Shown here in pieces: positions 43,045 to 52,015 of a stretch of 64,000 nt of DNA. The translations under genes and the position numbers were made by a program. Location of the stretch: assembly GCA_017308255.1 (NCBI GenBank), contig JAFKFN010000007.1, forward strand, positions 96,241 through 160,240, read 5' to 3'. The stretch comes from Altererythrobacter sp. (GTDB lineage: Bacteria; Pseudomonadota; Alphaproteobacteria; Sphingomonadales; Sphingomonadaceae). How positions within the stretch are numbered: position 1 is the first letter of the stretch; the number at the start of each line of letters is the position of its first letter. The notes under the pieces are model-generated. The model was not told the origin of the DNA. It ran no database searches and saw only the letters and a program-made list of their open reading frames with translations.

Positions 43045-44304
43045 ATGGACCATTTCCATCTCCGCGACGGCGAGCTTTACGCCGAAGACGTGCCGCTGGC
43101 GCGCATTGCCGATGAAGTCGGCACCCCCGTCTACGTCTATTCGCGCGCCACGTTCGAACGGCACGCGCGGGTGTTCCGCGAAGGGCTGGCGGGTGTCGGC
43201 CCGGCGCACTTCGCCTTCGCGGTCAAGGCCAATCCCAACCTCGCGGTGCTGCGCGTCATGCAGCGCGAAGGCTTCGGCGCCGATGTCGTCTCGGGCGGCG
43301 AACTGGCCCGCGCCCTGGCGGCGGGCATGGCGCCGGGCGACATCGTCTTCTCCGGCGTCGGCAAGCAGGCGCGCGAATTGATCCAGGGCCTCGACGCGGG
43401 GATCGGCCAGTTCAACATCGAATCGGAAGAGGAAGGCGAAGAGCTGTCCGCCATCGCCGCGGCGCGCGGCTTGCGCGCCCCTTCCGCGCTGCGGGTCAAT
43501 CCGGATATCGACGCCGGCACGCACGACAAGATCTCCACCGGCAAGGCGGACAACAAGTTCGGCGTGCCGATCGGCCGCGCGGCGGAAATCTACGCGCGCC
43601 TGTCTGCCCTGCCGGGGCTGGAGATGCGCGGGCTGGCCACGCACATCGGCAGCCAGCTATCCGATCTCGCGCCGCTGGAACGGGCGTTCGAGAAGCTCGG
43701 CGCGCTGATCGCCGCGCTGCGCGCCGCCGGGCTCACCGTCAGTCATGCCGATCTCGGCGGCGGCCTCGGCGTGCCTTACAGACAGGGTGACGTGATGCCG
43801 AGCCCGGCGGAATACGGCGCCATGGTCGCCCGCGTCACGCGCGGCTGGGATGTGACGTTGATGTTCGAGCCCGGGCGGGTCATCGCCGGGAACGCCGGCG
43901 TGCTGCTGACCCGGGTGGTGCGCGTGAAGCAGGGGGTGCACGATCCTTTCGTGATCGTCGATGCGGCGATGAACGATCTCGCCCGCCCGGCGCTCTACGG
44001 CGCATGGCACGATTTCGAAGCGGTGCGCCCGTCCAACCGGCGGATGACGGCCAATATCGTCGGCCCGATCTGCGAAACCGGCGATACCTTCGCCATGGGC
44101 CGCGATATCGAAGGCGTGGAGCCGGGCGACCTTGCCATCTTCCGCACCGCCGGCGCCTATGGCGCGACCATGGCGTCCAGCTACAACAGCCGCGGCTTCG
44201 TGGCCGAAGTCATGGTCGATGGCGACAAGTTCGCCGTGGTGGCGGACCGTATCCTGCCCGAAGCCATCGCCGGCGCCGAGCGGGTGCCCGACTGGCTCGA
44301 CTGA
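43045..44304 (+). CDS. lysA: Diaminopimelate decarboxylase
   Basis: A 419-residue PLP enzyme of fold type III that makes lysine from meso-diaminopimelate. The PLP lysine is in FAFAVKANPNLAVL, the phosphate-binding GLGGGL-type motif is HADLGGGLGVPY, and the substrate motifs LMFEPGRVIAGNAGVL, GPICETGDTFAMGR and GAYGATMASSYNSR are complete. The ATG at 43045 has a weak AGG upstream. The next gene starts on the last base of its TGA (TGATG). Confidence 0.95.
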   Translation: MDHFHLRDGELYAEDVPLARIADEVGTPVYVYSRATFERHARVFREGLAGVGPAHFAFAVKANPNLAVLRVMQREGFGADVVSGGELARALAAGMAPGDIVFSGVGKQARELIQGLDAGIGQFNIESEEEGEELSAIAAARGLRAPSALRVNPDIDAGTHDKISTGKADNKFGVPIGRAAEIYARLSALPGLEMRGLATHIGSQLSDLAPLERAFEKLGALIAALRAAGLTVSHADLGGGLGVPYRQGDVMPSPAEYGAMVARVTRGWDVTLMFEPGRVIAGNAGVLLTRVVRVKQGVHDPFVIVDAAMNDLARPALYGAWHDFEAVRPSNRRMTANIVGPICETGDTFAMGRDIEGVEPGDLAIFRTAGAYGATMASSYNSRGFVAEVMVDGDKFAVVADRILPEAIAGAERVPDWLD

Positions 44305-45059
44305 TGCAGGCGCTCCCTCTCTTCCACGGCATCGCCGGCAAGTCGGTGATCGTGCTGGGGGAAGGGGAGGCGGCCGATGCGAAACGCCGCCTGGTGCGGC
44401 GCGCGGGCGGGATTGCGGTGGGGGAGGGCGATGCCGAGGCGCGCCTCGCCTTCGTTGCCCTGGCGGAGCCGGAGCAGGCCGCCGCGCGGCTCAAGGCGCG
44501 CGGCCTGCTGGTCAATGTTACCGATCGGCCGGACCTGTGCGATTTCACCGTGCCGAGCGTGCTCGATCGCGATCCGGTGCTACTCGCCGTGGGCACCGGC
44601 GGCGCTTCGGCCGGGCTCGCCAAGCATCTGCGGCTGCGGCTGGAAGCGCTGATCCCGGCCGATCTGGGCGCGCTGGCGCAAGCCCTGCACGCCGCGCGCA
44701 CGGCCTTGCGCACCCGTTTCCCTGACGCCGCCGTCCGCCGCCGCGCGCTGGATGCGGCGCTTGAGGCGGGCGGCCTGCTCGATCCCCTGGCCGGCGGTGG
44801 CGCCGAACCGGTCGCGCGCTGGCTCGAAATGAAGGACGCGCCGCCCGCCGCCGCGCCGATAACGCTCAATCTCGCCAGCGACGATCCCGACGATCTCACG
44901 CTGCGCCAGGCCCGTCTGCTTGGCCGTGCCGATTGCATCCTGTTCGAACCCGGCATTTCCCCCGCGATCCTGGACCGCGCCCGCGCCGACGCCACGCGCC
45001 ATGCCCTGCCGCACGATCCGCCGCCGGAGGGCCTGGTGCTCATTCTGCGTCGGGGGTGA
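44304..45059 (+). CDS. Precorrin-2 dehydrogenase/ferrochelatase with a truncated methyltransferase domain
   Basis: A 251-residue protein corresponding to the N-terminal module of siroheme synthase (CysG). The NAD motif SVIVLGEGEAADAKRRLV (about 14-31), LVNVTDRPDLCDFTVPSVLD and LLAVGTGGASAGLAKHLRLR are the dehydrogenase/chelatase segments. After about residue 187, TLNLASDDPDDLTLRQARLL and ISPAILDRARADA match the opening strands of uroporphyrinogen-III C-methyltransferase, but the protein ends there, without the rest of that fold. The methyltransferase step must come from another gene. The ATG at 44304 overlaps lysA. Confidence 0.8.
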   Translation: MQALPLFHGIAGKSVIVLGEGEAADAKRRLVRRAGGIAVGEGDAEARLAFVALAEPEQAAARLKARGLLVNVTDRPDLCDFTVPSVLDRDPVLLAVGTGGASAGLAKHLRLRLEALIPADLGALAQALHAARTALRTRFPDAAVRRRALDAALEAGGLLDPLAGGGAEPVARWLEMKDAPPAAAPITLNLASDDPDDLTLRQARLLGRADCILFEPGISPAILDRARADATRHALPHDPPPEGLVLILRRG

Positions 45060-45096
45060 GGGCGCCCATTCGCGGCGGTACACCGAGGGAGAGCCT

Positions 45097-45194
45097 ACTG
45101 GGTTCCCGCGTTCGCGGGAATGACGAGGATGGAGCAAGACGAAAGCAATCCCACCCCCTCTTCGTCATTCCCGCGAAAGCGGGAACCCAGTCGC
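45097..45194. repeat. TCATTCCCGCG...CGGGAACCCAG-type inverted repeat
   Basis: ACTGGGTTCCCGCGTTCGCG with GGAATGACGA (about 45097-45126) and CGTCATTCCCGCGAAAGCGG with GAACCCAGT (about 45165-45192) are inverted copies, making a near-perfect palindrome around a 38-base centre. Same family as 27978 and 29697. Confidence 0.75.
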
Positions 45195-45223
45195 AGTTGC
45201 TCGATCATATGTCTGGCCCTGAA

Positions 45224-45304
45224 TCGTCATTGCGAGCGTAGCGAAGCAATCCAGAGCGTATTGCACTGCCGCCCAGAATTGCTTCGCTACGCTCGCAATG
45301 ACGA
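45224..45304. repeat. Complete CGTCATTGCGAGCG-type palindromic repeat
   Basis: Left arm from TCGTCATTGCGAGCG at 45224, right arm ending CGCTCGCAATGACGA at 45304, with a few mismatches in the right arm. It sits directly after the palindrome at 45097, so two repeat families occupy this gap between convergent genes. Confidence 0.8.
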
Positions 45305-45330
45305 GTGCTTCAACCAAAGGCGGTCGCCCT

Positions 45331-45801
45331 CTAAATCACGCCCCCCGCCAGCCGGTCGATCGCCGCTTGCAGGATCACCGCGGCGGCGTGGCTGTCGATG
45401 CGTTCGGCGCGTTTGGCGCGGCTCATATCCTGGTCGATCATGGCCCGTTCGGCGCTCGCGGTGGACCAGCGTTCGTCCCACAGCAGCACGGGCAGGCTGA
45501 GCCCTTGGGCGAGGTTGCGGGCGAAGGCGCGGCTGGCTTGTGCGCGCGGCCCGGCGCTGCCGTCCATGTTGAGCGGCAGGCCGATGACCACGCCCTTTAC
45601 CCGCCGTTCCGCCACCAGGGCCTGGAGCGCCGCCAGGTCGCGGGAGAACTTGCCGCGCGGCAGGGTCTTGCCCGCGCCGGCGAAGGCCCAGCCGCCGTCG
45701 CAGAACGCGGTGCCGATGGTCTTGGTGCCGAGGTCCAGCGCCATCAGCACGCCGCCCTGCGGCAGCGCTTCCCGGAAATCCGCCGCCAGCTCGGTGATCA
45801 A
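45331..45801 (-). CDS. ruvX: Putative pre-16S rRNA nuclease / Holliday-junction resolvase-like RuvX (YqgF), TTG start
   Basis: A 156-residue RNase-H-fold protein. The catalytic Asp region is MALDLGTKTIGTAFCD, LPLNMDGSAGPRAQASRAFARNL is the family middle, and LLWDERWSTASAERAM supplies the second acidic group. E. coli YqgF matures the 16S rRNA 5' end. TTG at 45801 shares its TG with the stop of the DUF3089 gene (TTGA) and places the N-terminus at ITELAADF as in homologues; a GTG at 45819 is a longer alternative. Confidence 0.88.
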   Translation of the reverse strand: MITELAADFREALPQGGVLMALDLGTKTIGTAFCDGGWAFAGAGKTLPRGKFSRDLAALQALVAERRVKGVVIGLPLNMDGSAGPRAQASRAFARNLAQGLSLPVLLWDERWSTASAERAMIDQDMSRAKRAERIDSHAAAVILQAAIDRLAGGVI

Positions 45802-46919
45802 CGCGCCGCTGCTGCCCACGCCTGCGTCCTCCGTTCGAAATCCTGCCGCAGGTTGGCCCAGAACAGCGGGATGTCGTAGACGTGGTAATTGTTGCCGGGG
45901 AGGACATAGGGGCCGAGATCGGGGGGATCGCCGATCAGCAGCAGCCCCCGCTTGTCACAGCGCGCCGGCACGGCGCTGGGTATCAGTTCGGCGCTGGTCA
46001 GGTCCGCGCTGGGCTTCAGCGTGCCGAGATTGGCGCTCGCTGGCGCGTCCCCACCCGCGCGGCCGGTCAGCGGATTGACGCACAGGATCGCGCTGTCGCC
46101 GCGCACGTGCACGTCGAAGCCGGGAGACCGGCTGTAGAGCGCCAGCCATTCGTTCGGATCGGCCGGTTCGGCGAAGCTCGACCAGGTGACGATGCAGCCG
46201 GCTTGCTCCGCCGTTTCGCAGGCCGGCAGGCCCAGCGCGGGCAAGTCATGCGCCAGCGAGATCGGCCAGCCGATCGGATAGGCCATCGCGATCCGCGCCT
46301 GCAGCGGCGTACCCGCGACGCGTTCGCGCAGCAGGCGCAGCACGTGCAGGGCGCCCTGGCTGTGCCCGGCCAGCACGATCGGCCGGTCCGGGCCGATGCT
46401 GGCCAGGAAGCGGTCGAAGGCCATCTCCACGTCGCCATAGGCGGCGTCGATCGCCATCTCGCCTTCGGGCTTGTCGGTCAGGAAGGCGCCGAACGTCGCC
46501 TGGCGATAGCGCGGCGCCCAGATTTCCGCCGCCTCGCCGAACGCGCTGGCCATGCCGCGCAGGAACAGCCGCGCCCGCGCCTGCGATTGCGCATCGTCCA
46601 GCGGCGCGTTCCACCGCGTGCGCTCGAGATAGCTCGTCGGATGGACGAAGAACACCGCCACCGGCAGCGTGCCTTCCTCCGCGCGCGAGACGCCCGGCGG
46701 CAGCCAGCGCGACGGATCGTCCACGCCCATGCCGGGCATGGAGAACCACATCGCCGGATCGGCGTAAGTATTGCCGGCCAGCTTGTCCTGCTGTTCGAAG
46801 CCGCTCGTCGGCACCAACGCCGCGCGGGTCAGCGCACCGGGGAACAGCCGCAGCGCGAACACCGCGGCGATCGCCAGCACCACCAGCACCGCAATGGCAT
46901 AGAGGAACTTACGCGCCAT
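45798..46919 (-). CDS. DUF3089-family membrane-anchored alpha/beta hydrolase
   Basis: A 373-residue protein with an N-terminal transmembrane helix (MARKFLYAIAVLVVLAIAAV) and the DUF3089 alpha/beta-hydrolase fold: VAVFFVHPTSY (near 88), the nucleophile elbow LAGHSQGALHV (near 190) and a C-terminal GNNYHVYDI histidine. Substrate unknown. It is in an unbroken minus-strand chain, overlapping the AI-2E transporter by 11 bases and ruvX by 4 bases. Confidence 0.82.
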   Translation of the reverse strand: MARKFLYAIAVLVVLAIAAVFALRLFPGALTRAALVPTSGFEQQDKLAGNTYADPAMWFSMPGMGVDDPSRWLPPGVSRAEEGTLPVAVFFVHPTSYLERTRWNAPLDDAQSQARARLFLRGMASAFGEAAEIWAPRYRQATFGAFLTDKPEGEMAIDAAYGDVEMAFDRFLASIGPDRPIVLAGHSQGALHVLRLLRERVAGTPLQARIAMAYPIGWPISLAHDLPALGLPACETAEQAGCIVTWSSFAEPADPNEWLALYSRSPGFDVHVRGDSAILCVNPLTGRAGGDAPASANLGTLKPSADLTSAELIPSAVPARCDKRGLLLIGDPPDLGPYVLPGNNYHVYDIPLFWANLRQDFERRTQAWAAAAR

Positions 46920-48003
46920 TGTCGCGGGCGGCGGGCCGCTGTCCTTCCTGGTTCCGTTCTGATCGACGTTCCAGCGCGACCTTGATCATCGCCATCAGCG
47001 GATCGGCCAGGAACAGGCCCAGGATGCCGAACAGCAGCCCCATGATCAGCTGCGCCCCCAGCACCAGCGCCGGGGCCAGGTCCACCGTCTTCTTCGCGAT
47101 CAGCGGTACGACGATGTAGCCGTCGATGTTCTGCACCACGAAATAGACGAAGATCGTATAGAGCCCCATGTCCATGCCGCCGGAAAAGCCGACCAGCACC
47201 ATGAGGATGCCCGAAACGATCGCGCCGATATTGGGGATGAAGGCCAGCAGCCCGGTGATGATGCCCAGCAGCACCGCCATCGGCACGCCCCAGGCCCACA
47301 GCATCACCCAGGTGAACACCCCTTCGAACAGCATCCCGAACAGGCGGCCGGCCATCAGCCGGCGCATGGTGAAGGCCATCCGCGAAACGGTGACGTAGAA
47401 ATCCTCGCGCTGTTCGCGCGGCAGCATCCAGGCGATCCCGCGTTCGTAGAGCCGGGGCTCCAGCGCCACGTAGATGCCGATGATCACGATCAGGAACAGC
47501 ATGCTCAGCGCGCCGAAGATGCCGCCGATCGCACGGGTCACGGTGCCCACCCCGCTCAGCAGTTCCTGGACCAGGCCCTGCACATGGCTCTGGTCGATGG
47601 CGAAGCCCTTCATGTCGAGCCACGCGAGCAGGCGCGTGGCCTGCGCATTGACGATCGCCGGCAGCTGCGAGGCCTCGCGCGAGATGGTGGAGCCGGCGAA
47701 CTGGCCCAGCCAGATGAAGAAGCCCACCGCGCACACCAGCACGATGGCGATGCGCCAGTTGCGGCCGATCGGCAGCACGCGCCCGATCAGCCGGGCGCCG
47801 CCGTCCAGCATCGCGGCGAAGACCAGCGATCCGAAGATCACCAGCAGCGCCTGGGAAATATACACCGCCAGCACCGCCAGGCCGATGATGGTGACCCACA
47901 GCAGGGCGCGCTTCGCTTCCAGGCGAAGCACGGGGCTGGCTATCTGGGTGGGGCTGGCGCGATCGTCTGCGCCCTCTGCCGAATCGCCGTCAGTCCGCGC
48001 CAT
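46909..48003 (-). CDS. AI-2E family transporter
   Basis: A 364-residue polytopic protein of the AI-2E/UPF0118 family, with about eight predicted helices (first near 34-55, IIGLAVLAVYISQALLVIFG) and a long periplasmic segment between the third and fourth. The late GILGLFLADPLMAMIKV stretch is typical. The family includes autoinducer-2 exporters but also Na+/H+ antiporters, so the substrate is open. It overlaps lepB by 14 bases and the DUF3089 gene by 11. Confidence 0.85.
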   Translation of the reverse strand: MARTDGDSAEGADDRASPTQIASPVLRLEAKRALLWVTIIGLAVLAVYISQALLVIFGSLVFAAMLDGGARLIGRVLPIGRNWRIAIVLVCAVGFFIWLGQFAGSTISREASQLPAIVNAQATRLLAWLDMKGFAIDQSHVQGLVQELLSGVGTVTRAIGGIFGALSMLFLIVIIGIYVALEPRLYERGIAWMLPREQREDFYVTVSRMAFTMRRLMAGRLFGMLFEGVFTWVMLWAWGVPMAVLLGIITGLLAFIPNIGAIVSGILMVLVGFSGGMDMGLYTIFVYFVVQNIDGYIVVPLIAKKTVDLAPALVLGAQLIMGLLFGILGLFLADPLMAMIKVALERRSERNQEGQRPAARDNGA

Positions 48004-48916
48004 GTCCCGCCGCCCCTTCGCGCAATTGCGGGCGCAGACTGTGCCAGGCGCGCTCGGGACGCAATGACTTGATCCAGCTTAGCGGATTCCACGTCGTGCG
48101 GCCGTCGAGCGAGAAGGTGATGAACTCGGCCCGTCCGCCGATATCGGCGATCGGCACCGGGCCGCCCAGGCCATTGCCGAAGGGCGCTGCCGGCGCGCGG
48201 CTATCGGCCGAATGATCGCGGTTGTCGCCCATCAGGAACACGCTGTCCTCGGGGATCACGATCTCATCGAAATTGTCGAGCGGCTGCTGCTCGTGATCGA
48301 TGATCAGGTAGCTGGCGCCGTTGGGCAGCGTCTCGCGATAGGTCGGCGGCTCATACGCCTCGCGCCCGTCGGGCAAGCGCACGAGATACTGCGAGAAAGA
48401 ATCGAGGCACGGGCGCCCGTCGCAGATCTGCGAATCGACCGGGATCCGCACCGGCGGCTCCACTTCCTGCGGCACCGGCTTGCCGTTGAGCACGATCTGC
48501 CCGTTGACCATGGCGATGCGGTCGCCCGGCAGGCCGACCACCCGCTTGATGTAATCCTCGTCGCGATCGGGCGGCACGGCGATCACGATGTCGCCATAGG
48601 CGGGCGTTTCCGGCGCGATCCGCCAGGTGCCGCGCGGCAGGATATGGAACGAGGCGGAAACCCAGCTCCAGCCATAGGGGTACTTGCTCACCACCAGCCG
48701 GTCGCCCACCAGCAGGTTAGGCACCATGGAAGCGCTGGGGATGTAGAACGGCTTGGCGATCAGGCTGTGGAAGGCCAGCACGCCCAGCAGCATCAGCGCC
48801 AGGCCGCGGATTTCGGCCAGCCAGTTCACCTTGCCCTTGCCGGACGCCTTCTTCTCGGCCGTTTCGGGAGGTGTCTCTTGCGGGGAGGGGTCGGTCACGA
48901 TCGGGCTGTGGCTCAC
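47990..48916 (-). CDS. lepB: Signal peptidase I
   Basis: A 308-residue serine/lysine membrane protease that removes Sec and Tat signal peptides. The catalytic serine is in IPSASMVPNL (Ser63), the lysine in DYIKRVVGLPGD (Lys124), and the MGDNRDHSADSR box is intact. A disordered acidic N-terminus precedes the transmembrane helix (about 38-50). Start: GTG at 48916 (MSHSPIVTD in translation), with a further GTG at 48898 possible; neither has a strong Shine-Dalgarno. Confidence 0.92.
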   Translation of the reverse strand: MSHSPIVTDPSPQETPPETAEKKASGKGKVNWLAEIRGLALMLLGVLAFHSLIAKPFYIPSASMVPNLLVGDRLVVSKYPYGWSWVSASFHILPRGTWRIAPETPAYGDIVIAVPPDRDEDYIKRVVGLPGDRIAMVNGQIVLNGKPVPQEVEPPVRIPVDSQICDGRPCLDSFSQYLVRLPDGREAYEPPTYRETLPNGASYLIIDHEQQPLDNFDEIVIPEDSVFLMGDNRDHSADSRAPAAPFGNGLGGPVPIADIGGRAEFITFSLDGRTTWNPLSWIKSLRPERAWHSLRPQLREGAAGHGAD

Positions 48917-48937
48917 GGGGGCTCGTTCAAATGGGGC

Positions 48938-49339
48938 TTACGAAATGCGCGCTTCGATGACGACGAAGGCTTGTGCCCAGGGGTGATCGTCGGTCAGGCT
49001 CAGGTGGACATGCGCGACATGGCCCTCCGGCGTCATTTCCGCAAGCCGCTTGGCGGCGCCGTTTTCCAGATGCAGCGTCGGCGCGCCGGAAGGCAGGTTC
49101 ACCACCCCGATGTCCTTCATATAGACGCCCTGGAAGAATCCGGTGCCCACGGCCTTGGAAAAGGCCTCTTTCGCCGCGAAGCGCTTGGCCAGGGTGCCGG
49201 CGCGGGTGAATGGCCGCCGGGCCGCCTTGGCGCGCTCGATCTCGGTGAAGCAGCGCATCTCGAACCGCTCGCCATGGCGGTCGAGCGCGGCCTGGATGCG
49301 CTCGATGCTGCACAAGTCGGATCCCATGCCGATGATCAT
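48938..49339 (-). CDS. acpS: Holo-[acyl-carrier-protein] synthase
   Basis: A 133-residue phosphopantetheinyl transferase that activates [18 protein letters not shown] at the start and the metal/CoA motif [16 protein letters not shown] are complete. The C-terminal [15 protein letters not shown] is also canonical (read here HVHLSLTDD). It lies 4 bases after pdxJ and 21 bases before lepB. Confidence 0.95.
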   Translation of the reverse strand: MIIGMGSDLCSIERIQAALDRHGERFEMRCFTEIERAKAARRPFTRAGTLAKRFAAKEAFSKAVGTGFFQGVYMKDIGVVNLPSGAPTLHLENGAAKRLAEMTPEGHVAHVHLSLTDDHPWAQAFVVIEARIS

Positions 49340-49343
49340 GGGA

Positions 49344-50087
49344 TCACCGCGCCGCGTCCATCAGCGCGCGCATGTGCCGGATCGCGCTTTCCAGCCCCAC
49401 GAACACCGCCTCGCCGATCAGGTAGTGCCCGATGTTCAGCTCGGCGAGCTGGGGAATGGCGGCGATCGGCTGCACGTTGTCGTATGTAAGGCCGTGCCCG
49501 GCATGGGGCTCGATCCCGTTCCGGGCGGCCAGCGCGGCCATGTCGGCCACGCGTTTCAGCTCCAGCGCGACCTCGTCGCCTTCGGCATGGGCATATTCGC
49601 CGGTGTGGAATTCCACCACCGGCGCGCCCAGGCGCATGGCGGCTTCCACCTGGCGCGCTTCCGGGGCGATGAACAGGCTGACGCGGATGCCCGCATCGAG
49701 CAGGCGGCCCACCGCCGGCCGCAGACGGTCGATCTGCCCGGCGGCGTCCAGCCCGCCTTCGGTGGTGCGTTCCTCGCGCTTCTCGGGAACGATGCAGGCC
49801 GCGTGCGGGCGGTGCTTCAAGGCGATCTCGACCATTTCGTCGGTCGCCGCCATTTCCAGGTTCAGCGGCAGGCCGGTCGCCGCCTGGATGCGCCGCAGGT
49901 CCTCATCGCGGATATGCCGGCGGTCTTCGCGCAAGTGAGCGGTGATGCCGTCGCCGCCGGCGCGGGCCACGATCTCCGCCGCGCGCACCGGATCGGGATG
50001 ATCGCCGCCGCGCGCGTTCCGAATCGTGGCGACATGATCGATGTTGACGCCCAGCCTCAGCTTCGGGATCGGCTCCCGCGCCGTCAC
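49344..50087 (-). CDS. pdxJ: Pyridoxine 5'-phosphate synthase
   Basis: A 247-residue TIM-barrel enzyme that condenses 3-amino-2-oxopropyl phosphate with deoxyxylulose 5-phosphate. [20 protein letters not shown] (about 10-29), HLREDRRHI, the RP and glycine-rich phosphate loop in [13 protein letters not shown] and the C-terminal [11 protein letters not shown] are present. GTG start (50087) overlaps the pyrE stop as GTGA. Confidence 0.94.
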   Translation of the reverse strand: MTAREPIPKLRLGVNIDHVATIRNARGGDHPDPVRAAEIVARAGGDGITAHLREDRRHIRDEDLRRIQAATGLPLNLEMAATDEMVEIALKHRPHAACIVPEKREERTTEGGLDAAGQIDRLRPAVGRLLDAGIRVSLFIAPEARQVEAAMRLGAPVVEFHTGEYAHAEGDEVALELKRVADMAALAARNGIEPHAGHGLTYDNVQPIAAIPQLAELNIGHYLIGEAVFVGLESAIRHMRALMDAAR

Positions 50088-50665
50088 GCCTTGCGGCTCC
50101 CCGGCTTGACCGCCTCCAGCGCCGCCAGCTCGGGCGGCAGGTCGCCTTCCGCGTAAGTCGGGAAGTTGATCGTCACCAGCGCATGGAAGGGCACGCCCAG
50201 ATCCACTTCGCCCGCGGTGCGGTCCACCAGCGCGGTGGCTGCGATCACCTCACCGCCGGCGGCGGTGACGGCCGCGATGGCCTCGCGGCTCGAAAGGCCG
50301 GTGGTCACCACGTCTTCCACCATGAGCACGCGCTCGCCCGGCTCGATCGTGAAGCCGCGCCGCAGCTCGAACGTGCCGGTCGGCCGCTCCAGGAACACGG
50401 CGTCCACGTCCAGCGCGCGGCCCACTTCGTGGCCGATGATGACCCCGCCCATTGCCGGGGACACCACCTTCTGCACTTTCATCCGCAACTCGCGCGGCAG
50501 CTTCTGCACCAGGGCGCGGGCCAGCTGTCCGGCACGCTCCGGGTTCATCAGCACGCGCGCACATTGCAGGTAATAGGCGCTGTGGCGGCCCGACGAGAGC
50601 AGGAAGTGACCTTCGAGCAGCGCGTGGCTGGCGCGGAACTCGGCGAGAACCTCGTCTTCTGTCAT
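50084..50665 (-). CDS. pyrE: Orotate phosphoribosyltransferase
   Basis: A 193-residue type I phosphoribosyltransferase making OMP from orotate and PRPP. The PRPP motif is [37 protein letters not shown] is the substrate hood, and the length is normal for the short bacterial form. The ATG at 50665 is used; the longer open frame upstream has no family residues. It is the first gene of the minus-strand chain pyrE-pdxJ-acpS-lepB-AI-2E-DUF3089-ruvX. Confidence 0.95.
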   Translation of the reverse strand: MTEDEVLAEFRASHALLEGHFLLSSGRHSAYYLQCARVLMNPERAGQLARALVQKLPRELRMKVQKVVSPAMGGVIIGHEVGRALDVDAVFLERPTGTFELRRGFTIEPGERVLMVEDVVTTGLSSREAIAAVTAAGGEVIAATALVDRTAGEVDLGVPFHALVTINFPTYAEGDLPPELAALEAVKPGSRKA

Positions 50666-50875
50666 GAGGCGGAACGGGCCTTTCGATGCTGTGCCGCTCG
50701 GCACTGCAAGGGTCTTGCGGAGTCGCCGCCGACCCCCGCGGCCGAGCTTTCGAAAAATCTCCCTAGAAGCGCTTGAGACACGGGGCAAGCGGGCGTATAG
50801 GCCCGGCCAAACAGGGTCTCCTCTCAAGACCTTCCGCCCTCTCGCGCCTCAGACAGAACGGAAAGCGGCTCACAA

Positions 50876-51979
50876 ATGAAGTTTGGCGATATCGCCCGCA
50901 AGTGGTTGCATGTCCTTCCCCTCATTGCCGCGGTTCTGGCACTGACCTCGCTCCCGCAGGTCAGCCTGGCGCAGCCTGCGCCGGCCGAAACGGCCGTGCA
51001 GGCGCCCGCCGCCTCCGCGCAGTCGGTCAATGTCGCGGATCAGAACGCCGCCCCGGCCGCCGCGGCGGAGGCTTCGGGCCCCACCGCGCAAGGCGCCGCG
51101 GCCAGCGGCTACACGCCGCTCGGGCCGGAATGGATCAAGGGCCAGCCAACGCCCGGCGCGCTCGGCTTCCAGAAGCAGTATTCGAATATCGGTGATGAAG
51201 GGCTCTTCATGCACGACGTGGTGCTGCTGCCGGTGATCACTGCGGTCACGCTGCTGGTGCTGGCGCTGCTGCTGTGGGTCATCGTGCGCTATAATCGCCG
51301 CCGCAATCCCGTGCCGTCGAAGACCAGCCACAACACGCTGATCGAAGTGATCTGGACGGCGGTGCCGGTGCTGATCCTGGTCGTTATCGCGATCCCCTCG
51401 ATCACTCTTCTCGCGCACCAGTACCAGAGCCCGCCGAAAGACGCGCTGACCGTCAAGGTCACCGGCTATCAGTGGTATTGGGGCTATGCCTATCCGGACA
51501 ACGGCGGGTTCGAAGTGATCTCGAACATGCTGCCTGAGGAAGAGGCGCTGAAGCGGGGCGAGCCGTCCCATCTCGCCGTCGACAACCGGCTGGTCGTCCC
51601 CGCGGGTGAGCCGATCCGGCTCCAGGTCACCGGCGCCGACGTGATCCACTCGTTCGCGGTGCCGAGCCTGTGGTTCAAGATCGACGCCGTGCCCGGCCGC
51701 CTGAACGAGCGGATGCTGTTCATCAAGGAACCGGGCATCTACTACGGCCAGTGCTCGGAACTGTGCGGCGCGCGCCATGGCTACATGCCGATCGCGGTCG
51801 AGGCGGTCCCAAGGGCGCAGTTCGAAGCCTACATCCGCTCGCAGGGCGGCACGCTCGGCGGGGAGGAAGCCGCTCCGGCCCCTGCCGCCGCCCCGCTGCA
51901 GGCGCCCGAATCCTCGGTCGAAGGCGCACCGGGCGCAGGCGCGGCGCCCACCGCCGCCGCGCCGGGCACCGAAGCCTGA
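50876..51979 (+). CDS. ctaC: Cytochrome c oxidase subunit II
   Basis: A 367-residue periplasm-facing subunit carrying CuA. A signal peptide (about 1-32) and a long Ala/Pro/Gln-rich linker precede two transmembrane helices (about 118-140 and 160-180). The CuA domain has the expected EVIW, YQWYWGY aromatic patch and the ligand motif GQCSELCGARHGYM (Cys293, Cys297, with His and Met). The 38-residue Ala/Pro-rich C-terminal tail is unusual. It starts the aa3-oxidase cluster and is divergent from pyrE. Confidence 0.96.
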   Translation: MKFGDIARKWLHVLPLIAAVLALTSLPQVSLAQPAPAETAVQAPAASAQSVNVADQNAAPAAAAEASGPTAQGAAASGYTPLGPEWIKGQPTPGALGFQKQYSNIGDEGLFMHDVVLLPVITAVTLLVLALLLWVIVRYNRRRNPVPSKTSHNTLIEVIWTAVPVLILVVIAIPSITLLAHQYQSPPKDALTVKVTGYQWYWGYAYPDNGGFEVISNMLPEEEALKRGEPSHLAVDNRLVVPAGEPIRLQVTGADVIHSFAVPSLWFKIDAVPGRLNERMLFIKEPGIYYGQCSELCGARHGYMPIAVEAVPRAQFEAYIRSQGGTLGGEEAAPAPAAAPLQAPESSVEGAPGAGAAPTAAAPGTEA

Positions 51980-52015
51980 CATTCAAGAACGATCTGATTT
52001 TAAGGTAAGCGCAAG

